Assembly (NCBI RefSeq): GCF_000499385.1
Contig: NW_013654346.1
Location: 17,501 to 28,008, forward strand
Direction of reading: 5' to 3'
Source of the DNA: Eimeria necatrix
Lineage: Eukaryota; Apicomplexa; Conoidasida; Eucoccidiorida; Eimeriidae
DNA: 10,508 nt
Positions 6,538-10,508 of this stretch are shown here, in pieces. Within the stretch, counting starts at the first letter, position 1. The number at the start of each line of letters is the position of its first letter. Made by a program: the position numbers and the translations under genes. The notes beneath the pieces were generated by a model, which was not told the DNA's origin, made no database searches, and saw nothing but the letters and a program-made list of their open reading frames with translations.

Positions 6538-8477
6538 AGGGAATATCCCTCATGCACAACGCTGGGGTCTGCTATGGCCACTGCGAGGGCCTCCACGCAG
6601 GCCTAAAAGAAAAAGAAATGAAATATAAAATGAATAAAAATGGAATTAAAAATAGATTTAAAAACAGATTAAAAACAGATTAAAAACAGATTTAAAAAGA
6701 GATTTAAAGAAGATTGAAAGGTGCAAATGATTAAAAGCAATAGCAGAGTTTAAAGGAGACAAAAAGGAGACAAAAAAGGGAAAAAAGGAATAAAAAAAAG
6801 ATCAAATGAAACAAAAAAAGGACAAAAAGGCAAAACAAAAAGATGGAAAAAAGGGGAAATAGAAAGAGAAAAAAAGACAAAAAAGGAAACAGAAAAAGAC
6901 GAAAACCGACAAAACAAGAAATACAAAAAAGAGACAGAAAAGGGATTAAAAAGAGACAAAAAAGAAATAAAAGAGAGACAAAAAGGGGACAAAAAGAGGC
7001 AAAAAAGAAACAAAAAAGAGACAAAAAAAGAGACAAAAAAAGAGACAAAAAAGAAACAAAAGGGGGATAAAAAGAGACAAAAAAGGACAAAAGAGATAAA
7101 AGGGACAAAAAGACAAAAAGGGTTCAAAAAAGCCGCCAAAAGGCGCTGAAGAGTTGAAAAAAAAAGCCTTAAAAGATCTGAAGAAGAAAAAGAAGAAAAG
7201 GAGAAGAAGTGGAGAAAGAATGGAAGAAAAGAGGAAAAAAAAGGAAAGAAAAAGACAAAAAATAAAATAAAAAATCAAAAAAATAAAAAAATAAAAAAAT
7301 AAAAAAATAACAAACTCCTGCTGCCTGCGGAAGCCGCTTGTCCAGAGGGTCTGGAGGCCGAAAAAAAGAAGGCGCGAAAATCTCGGCGACTTTTTCGAGA
7401 GTCATCTAAAAATAAAAATAAAATAAATAAAATAAATAAAATAAATTAATTAAATTAAATTAAATTAATTAAATTAATTTAATTAATTAAATTAAATTAA
7501 ATTAATTAAATTAGATTAAATTAATTAAATTGAATTGATTAATCCAATTTAATCCGCTCGGGGGAATCCAACTTGTTCTTTAATTTGATTTGTCTGATGC
7601 AAATTAAAATTAAAACTTTTGGAGTTTTTGTTTATTTGGAAAAAACATTTTTTGTTTTTTTGCAACAAAGTAATGCTTTCGGAGTTGGTTAAGTGGACTT
7701 TGTTTCGAGCATTAAATCAACAGGGTTTAGGGTTTAGGGTTTAGGGTTTAGGGTTTAGGGTTTAGGGTTTAGGGTTTAGGGTTTGGGACTTACTAAATTC
7801 CTTGCAGACTGCGTCGTGATTTCCTTTAAAAGGTATAAAATGAACTGCGCAAATAAGCAAAAGGAAAGCCCCAAACCCTAAACCCTAAACCCTAAACCCT
7901 AAACCCTAAACCCTAAACCCTAAACCCTAAACCCTAAACGCTAAACCCTTGCTCACCATTACACATTGCTTTTCATTGTGTGGCACTCCCATGAAGAGCT
8001 GCGGACAGACAAAAACAGAATCAGCGCCTTTTCCTCTTCTTAATTTAATTTAATTTAAATTAAATTAAATTTAATTTTAATTTAATTTAATTTAATTTAA
8101 TTCAATTTAATTTAATTTAATTTAATTTAACTTGTTTACTTATTTTCCTCGCGTGGGGTCTTTCCGGTGTATGTACACCAGGGCCCCTTTTCGTTTCTAG
8201 AAAAGAAAACTTTTGTTTCTTTTCGATTAAACAATTAAAGTTTATTTTCAATTCATCTTTTATTATTTTTATTTATTTGTTTTATTGTTTGTTGGCATTT
8301 AAAAAACAAATAAAATGTTTTTTAAATCCAAAAATCCCAAAATTCAAAAAACACTTTTGCACTGCTAGTTCAGGTGTACGTACACCCCACGCGAGAAGGC
8401 CATGGAAGGCATTCAAGTGTCTGTACACCCCAAATAAATGCAAAAGAACCGAAAAGTCTTCAAATAAATTAATAAAA

Positions 8478-8538
<61 letters not shown>

Positions 8539-8672
8539 AATTAATTAGTTAAATTATTAGCTAATTAATTAAGTTTAGTAAATAAAATAAATAAATTATT
8601 TTATTTATTTATTTTTCTCAAAACTCACTGCCTTCATTTCCGTGATGTAGCGGTTCCTCCCTCCTCCCGCCG
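5812..8672 (-). CDS. RhoGAP-like domain protein (C-terminal half of the domain) with Ser/Glu and Ala/Lys tail, six exons
   Basis: Exons 8672-8629, 7998-7957, 7844-7794, 7405-7316, 6602-6194 and 5885-5812 join in one frame to TGA. Joined product in order: RNRYITEMKA, LFMGVPHNEKQCVM, FILYLLKEITTQSARNL, MTLEKVAEIFAPSFFRPP, then CVEALAVAIADPSVV. This follows the RhoGAP helices: Y-RFI, LP--N--LL--LL-FL-EV, NKMT--NLA-VFGP-LLR, and the last helix. RhoGAP proteins speed GTP hydrolysis by Rho/Rac-type GTPases. A poly-Ser, Ser/Glu, poly-Ala/Lys tail follows, resembling Nopp140/SRP40 tails and rich in CK2-type sites. The first half of the domain with the catalytic Arg finger is missing, and the usual NLA Asn is Lys. 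Starting at ATG 8637 would give about 224 residues. The motif order and six matching phases are good evidence; the family call is an inference without alignment. Confidence 0.68.
5890..6187. repeat. Last intron of the RhoGAP-like gene: A+T array and TTTAGGG array
   Basis: 5890-5998 is TTAATTAA/AAATT array. 6074-6187 holds about 16 TTTAGGG units with a few changes (TTTAAAG, TTTAGAG). On the coding strand the intron begins GTAAACTTCAAACC, and the heptamer array starts within 20 bases of the donor. 6000-6073 is unique sequence with no signal recognised. Confidence 0.85.
6194..6602 (-). CDS. RhoGAP-like exon: last helix, poly-Ser/Glu and poly-Ala/Lys tail
   Basis: The acceptor is TTTCTTTTAG|GCCTGC and the donor is CCCTCCA|GTAAAC, one base of phase. 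It encodes ACVEALAVAIADPSVVHEG, then a Ser run broken by one Gly, ESEEESEEE, SSSSSDEKGP, and Ala/Lys/Pro blocks (AKAPAAAAKAKQPAAAKP). Plus-strand and other-frame ORFs over the same bases are shadows of CTG repeats. The tail is low complexity, likely disordered and phosphorylatable. Confidence 0.72.
6607..7300 (+). repeat. One-strand purine tract of about 700 bases (intron of the RhoGAP-like gene)
   Basis: The plus strand is overwhelmingly A and G, with GACAAAAA, GAAACAAAAA and AGAGACAAAAA as loosely repeated units and few T. The coding (minus) strand is thus a pyrimidine tract leading to the acceptor at 6603. Long Phe/Leu/Ser-rich ORFs on the minus strand and Lys/Arg-rich ORFs on the plus strand follow from composition and are not called. 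Confidence 0.85.
7316..7405 (-). CDS. RhoGAP-like exon with the MT--KVAEIFAPSFFRPP block
   Basis: The acceptor is TTTATTTTTAG|ATGACTC and the donor is GCAGGA|GTTTGT, giving 90 nt in phase 0. It encodes MTLEKVAEIFAPSFFRPP and DPLDKRLPQAAG, matching the NKMT--NLA--F-P-LLRPP signature. The first codon is ATG, but the preceding acceptor and the in-phase join with the previous exon argue that it is internal. Confidence 0.72.
7412..7552. repeat. A+T array in a RhoGAP-like intron
   Basis: AAAT and AATTAAATT units, self-complementary, directly upstream (minus strand) of the exon at 7405. 7553-7722 is mixed A+T-rich sequence without a recognised exon. Confidence 0.8.
7723..7787 (+). repeat. TTTAGGG telomere-like array
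   Basis: About nine clean TTTAGGG units ending a few bases from the donor of exon 7844-7794. Confidence 0.9.
7794..7844 (-). CDS. RhoGAP-like exon of 51 nt
   Basis: The acceptor is TTGCTTATTTGCGCAG and the donor is a full-consensus GTAAGT. It encodes FILYLLKEITTQSARNL, phase 0 on both sides. Telomere-like arrays of opposite orientation flank it on both sides. Confidence 0.68.
7872..7949 (-). repeat. AAACCCT telomere-like array, opposite orientation
   Basis: About eleven AAACCCT units, one changed to AAACGCT, filling most of the 112-base intron between exons 7998-7957 and 7844-7794. It is the reverse complement of the array at 7723-7787. Confidence 0.9.
7957..7998 (-). CDS. RhoGAP-like micro-exon of 42 nt
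   Basis: The acceptor is TTTTTGTCTGTCCGCAG and the donor is GTAATG|GTGAGC. It encodes LFMGVPHNEKQCVM in phase 0 on both sides. One other frame runs into TAA. The LP(H)N pattern fits the RhoGAP helix that precedes LL--L--FL. Confidence 0.62.
8040..8132. repeat. TTTAA pentamer array
   Basis: TTTAATTTAA-type A+T units with a turn to TTAAATTAAA in the middle, inside the 630-base RhoGAP-like intron. Confidence 0.85.
8148..8395. repeat. Inverted-repeat element with GGTGTAYGTACACC palindromes
   Basis: CTCGCGTGGGGT at 8148-8159 and its exact reverse complement at 8384-8395 bound a 248-base segment. Next to each end, inside, is a 14-base palindrome: GGTGTATGTACACC (8166-8179, one mismatch) and GGTGTACGTACACC (8373-8386, perfect, overlapping the arm). 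A related GTGTCTGTACACC lies outside at 8417-8429. There is no clear target-site duplication and no coding inside. It could be a small non-autonomous element or a protein-binding site pair. Confidence 0.55.
8460..8620. repeat. AAAT tetranucleotide array and TTAATTAA tract
   Basis: About 17 AAAT units, then mixed TTAATTAA sequence and a reversed ATTT tract at 8596-8615, in the same intron. Confidence 0.9.
8629..8672 (-). CDS. RhoGAP-like exon, first recognised
   Basis: The acceptor is TTTGGGTGCAG|CGGCGG and the donor is AAGGCA|GTGAGT. It needs one base from a preceding exon, then reads AGGGRNRYITEMKA. ATG 8637-8635 (GAAATGA context) could instead be the start, giving MKA before the next exon. 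The ligase donor at 8843 is phase 0 and cannot feed this frame; that splice would run RREEGGTATSRK into TGA. Confidence 0.5.
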
Positions 8673-8678
8673 CTGCAC

Positions 8679-8839
8679 CCAAACCCCAACCCCCAAACCC
8701 CAAACCCTAAACCCTAAACCCTAAACCCCAAACCCTAAACCCCAAACCCTAAACCCTAAACCCCAAACCCCAAACCCCAAACCCCAAACCCCAAACTCCA
8801 AAGCCCAAACCCTAAACCCTAAACCCTAAACCCTAAACC
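8679..8839 (-). repeat. AAACCCT/AAACCCC telomere-like array at the ligase/RhoGAP junction
   Basis: About 22 heptamers, many with AAACCCC in place of AAACCCT, lie between the last ligase exon recognised (ends 8844) and the first RhoGAP-like exon recognised (starts 8672). The mixed units suggest an old array. Confidence 0.85.
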
Positions 8840-8843
8840 TCAC

Positions 8844-9023
8844 GAGGAGCGTGTCGTAGTAGGGTTTTTTGGCCTCGAGGGTTTGAGGGTTTAGGCGTTT
8901 GTGCTGCAGCAGCAAACCCTCGTCGCTAAACCCTGATCCAGCGCGGCAGCAGCTTTGGAAGGTTTCCGTCTTGGGGTCGTAAACCGCCAACAAATAAGCC
9001 CCAAACACTCCGCTCCGCTTCCC
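8844..9023 (-). CDS. LIG1: DNA ligase I exon: first half of the OB-fold domain
   Basis: The acceptor is TTTGATCAG|GGGAAG and the donor is CTCCTC|GTGAGG, 180 nt, phase 0 on both sides. It encodes [35 protein letters not shown] and [12 protein letters not shown]. Relatives go on with a V-W-EV segment and the conserved RFPRF end. No such sequence follows in the window. Confidence 0.92.
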
Positions 9024-9752
9024 CTGATCAAACCCTAAACCCTAAACCCTAAACCCTAAACCCTAAACCCTAAACCCTAGGCCGCAGGCCCTAGGCAGGG
9101 GCCGGGCGCCCCGCTCCGCTCGCGCTGCCCACAAACCCTAAACCCTAAACCCTAAACCCTATGTCCAGCAGAAGAGCCTCAAACAACTTGCTGCGCTTGC
9201 CCTGAGGCAAACCCTAAACCCTAAACCCTAGACCCCAAACCCTAGACGCTGCTGGGGCAAAACGTAGGGCGTGGCTGCTCTGAGGGTTTAGGGTTTAGGG
9301 TTTAGGGTTTAGGGTTTGTTTTCGGCGGTTTGGGGGCTGCCGGCGCCGCGCGCGGCGCAGCAGGCGCCGCGCGCCGCGGCGCCTAGGGTTTAGGGTTTAG
9401 GGTTTAGGGTTTAGGGTTTGCCTTTCCGTAAAAAGCGCCAATCGGGACCAAGTCCACGGAGTCCGTCAAACCCTCGACATAATCTTTTTTCACTTTCAGC
9501 CAATTGTTGCAGCGCTTCGAGGGTTCGTAAACCTCCCCCAGCGCCTTCACCATCAAACCCTCGCAGCCGCCTGCAAACCCTAAACCCTAAACCCTAAACC
9601 CTAAACCCCGCTGCTGCTGCTGCTGCTGCCTCTACTGCTCCTCTGCTGCTGCTGCTGCCTCTACTGCTCCTCTGCTGCTGCTGCTGCTGCTGCTAAACTG
9701 CTGCTGCTGCTGCTCCTAAACTCCCCCTCCCCCTCCCCTCCCCCTCCCTCCC

Positions 9753-9814
<62 letters not shown>

Positions 9815-10088
9815 ACTGCGGATGGCCTGGAGGAGGAAGGTGGAGAATTCCGCGGGGGAGCGGACTGGGGCGTGGGTTGCTGCGCGGAGCCTGGGGTGTA
9901 CGTACAGCTGGAGGGCGCGGTGCATGCGCTCGCGGCGCTGCAGCAAATTAGTTTTTAAAAGAGACTTTCCATTTAAATGCATGCAATCGAAAACAAAAAC
10001 TGCAACTTTTACTTTTATTTCCGAGACTTCCACCAGCTTCCGCCGCCGGCTCGCCAGCACCTGAAACGGCAGCAGCTCCAGCGCCTCC

Positions 10089-10133
<45 letters not shown>

Positions 10134-10311
10134 GGCTGCTGCTGCTGCTGCTGCTGCGGGGCGGCGCTGCTGCAGGCGACGGCTTCGGCGTCGAGGATGC
10201 AGCTGCGCGTGGAGCTGTCCAGACACTGCAGCACCAGCGCAGCAACGTCGGGGTACTTTGCTGTTATGTCTTCTTGTCTTCTGCTGAACAGCCGCACCAC
10301 CAAAGGTCCTT

Positions 10312-10359
<48 letters not shown>

Positions 10360-10508
10360 CCGGTGTTGCTGCTGCTGCTGCTGCTGCGGCTGCTGCTGCG
10401 GCTGCGGCTGCGGGCGGCGAACCGGCGGCGCCCGCTGCTGCCGCTTCCGGCGCTGCTGCTGCTCCTCCCTCCGCAGCTGCTGCCGGAGATGCAGCAGCAG
10501 CAGCAGCA
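8844..10508 (-). CDS. LIG1: ATP-dependent DNA ligase I (replicative), middle part in three exons; both ends missing
   Basis: Family role: joins Okazaki fragments and repair nicks in the nucleus through an enzyme-AMP step. Exons 10508-9817, 9570-9422 and 9023-8844 join in matching phase. Signatures in order: [26 protein letters not shown] (motif III), [24 protein letters not shown] (IIIa), CEGLMVKAL (motif IV), [20 protein letters not shown] (motif V), [25 protein letters not shown] and AGSGFSDE of the OB fold. The catalytic Lys (KYDGxR, motif I) should lie just right of the window. Poly-Ala and poly-Gln inserts fall between conserved blocks. About 90 C-terminal residues, with the RFPRFIR-R-DK end and motif VI, were not found: downstream there is only telomere-like repeat and then RhoGAP-like sequence. 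The family call is very strong. Confidence 0.92.
9163..9207 (-). repeat. Diverged copy of the start of ligase exon 9023-8844
   Basis: The minus strand reads GCCTCAG|GGC AAG CGC AGC, then [13 protein letters not shown], against [19 protein letters not shown] in the true exon. About three quarters of bases match over 45. It has its own AG acceptor and lies in the intron just upstream. Confidence 0.65.
9343..9383. repeat. G+C palindromes in the ligase intron
   Basis: 9343-9358, GCGCCGCGCGCGGCGC, is a perfect 16-base palindrome. 9363-9383 has nine-base perfect arms (GGCGCCGCG) around a three-base loop. Together they form a compact G+C island between telomere-like arrays. Confidence 0.8.
9422..9570 (-). 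CDS. LIG1: DNA ligase I exon with motifs IV and V
   Basis: The acceptor is GGGTTTGCAG|GCGGC. It encodes [20 protein letters not shown] then [29 protein letters not shown]. It ends in phase 0 exactly where relatives continue with GKR. There is no GT after the AAG; the next bases are GCAAAC, so a GC-AG intron is the simplest reading. It is too short to stand out as an ORF but is among the best conserved pieces of the window. Confidence 0.9.
9571..9816. repeat. Ligase intron: CAG/CTG array, C-rich tract and short AAACCCT array
   Basis: CTG array at 9751-9813 directly follows the donor, then a CCCCTCC tract (9722-9752), then CTG with a 29-base tandem unit (CTGCCTCTACTGCTCCT core, twice), then about five AAACCCT units (9573-9609) next to the acceptor TTTGCAG. 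Confidence 0.85.
9817..10508 (-). CDS. LIG1: DNA ligase I exon: nucleotidyltransferase core with poly-Ala and poly-Gln inserts
   Basis: The frame is open to the window edge. It starts with an Ala/Pro/Glu-rich stretch (about 60 residues encoded at 10508-10313) that merges into [12 protein letters not shown]. In relatives the equivalent strand follows directly after the motif I loop, so this is a large insert. A second insert, poly-Gln at about 10162-10088, sits between ILDAEAVA and the LLPFQVL block. The exon ends ATCCGCA|GTGAGC, one base of phase, and the split codon completes to Ser before [11 protein letters not shown] 10303 is simply Leu in the conserved strand, not a start. Confidence 0.9.

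Larger units (their letters stand above)
9024..9421. repeat. Ligase intron of telomere-like arrays with exon-start copies
   Basis: TTTAGGG arrays at 9383-9420 and 9283-9318, and AAACCCT arrays at 9209-9246, 9132-9162 and 9029-9079, so the two orientations face each other. Between them are short unique pieces, two of which (9163-9207, 9105-9131) resemble the start of the following exon with its acceptor. No further ligase coding is needed between the flanking exons. Confidence 0.85.

Noticed and set aside
6731..7278. Long Phe/Leu/Ser ORFs (minus) and Lys/Arg ORFs (plus)
   Set aside because: They come from strand-biased purine sequence within an intron; no start context, domain or support.
7830..7841. 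TATA-like GGTATAAAAT on the plus strand
   Set aside because: It lies inside a minus-strand exon (codes KE/LLY on the other strand) and no plus-strand gene follows.
8277..8480. Plus-strand ORF of 67 codons
   Set aside because: A+T-rich, Lys-rich, no recognised motif, lies in the RhoGAP-like intron on the other strand.
8679..9610. True chromosome end (telomere)
   Set aside because: The arrays are short, in both orientations, interrupted by coding exons and mixed with variant units, so they are interstitial.

Overview
The window looks like nuclear DNA of a coccidian apicomplexan parasite, most likely Eimeria. The evidence is long CAG/CTG repeats read as poly-Ala, poly-Gln and poly-Ser inside otherwise conserved proteins, many interstitial arrays of the telomere-like heptamer AAACCCT/TTTAGGG, and short exons split by introns made almost wholly of simple repeats. 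From general knowledge, Eimeria chromosomes carry repeat-rich segments with exactly these two repeat classes. No rRNA, tRNA, CRISPR or prokaryotic feature was seen.

All three genes recognised lie on the minus strand and are spliced. Most exons are too short or too broken by repeats to stand out as long ORFs; I found them from conserved motifs, splice sites and matching codon phase. From right to left: (1) 10508-8844, a replicative DNA ligase I-like ATP-dependent ligase (three exons, N-terminus outside the window, C-terminal OB-fold end not found). (2) 8672-5812, the C-terminal half of a RhoGAP-like domain followed by a Ser/Glu-rich, Ala/Lys-rich tail (six exons, ending at a TGA). (3) 3314-440, the 5' part of a polypeptide GalNAc-transferase (GT27 family): cytoplasmic tail, membrane anchor, stem and the first part of the catalytic domain in three exons, continuing beyond base 1.

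The remaining DNA is repeat: CAG minisatellites (1-440, 833-1010, 1227-1525), two large arrays of the self-complementary tetramer AGCT (1784-2694, 4137-4653), GGGGCCCC-type repeats (3005-3262 coding, 4798-5640 noncoding), A+T arrays built on TTAATTAA/AAAT, a 700-base one-strand purine tract (6607-7300), and telomere-like arrays in or beside most introns.

Two things stand out. First, in three introns the edge of the adjoining exon, splice site included, is duplicated as diverged copies embedded in the repeats ('exon-edge echoes'). Second, the ligase loses its C-terminus and the RhoGAP lacks its N-terminal half at the same place, a telomere-like array at 8679-8839. That junction is either an assembly artefact or a real rearrangement. 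The three genes have no evident shared pathway (DNA replication/repair, small-GTPase control, Golgi O-glycosylation). All splice calls are inferences from sequence and have no transcript support here.
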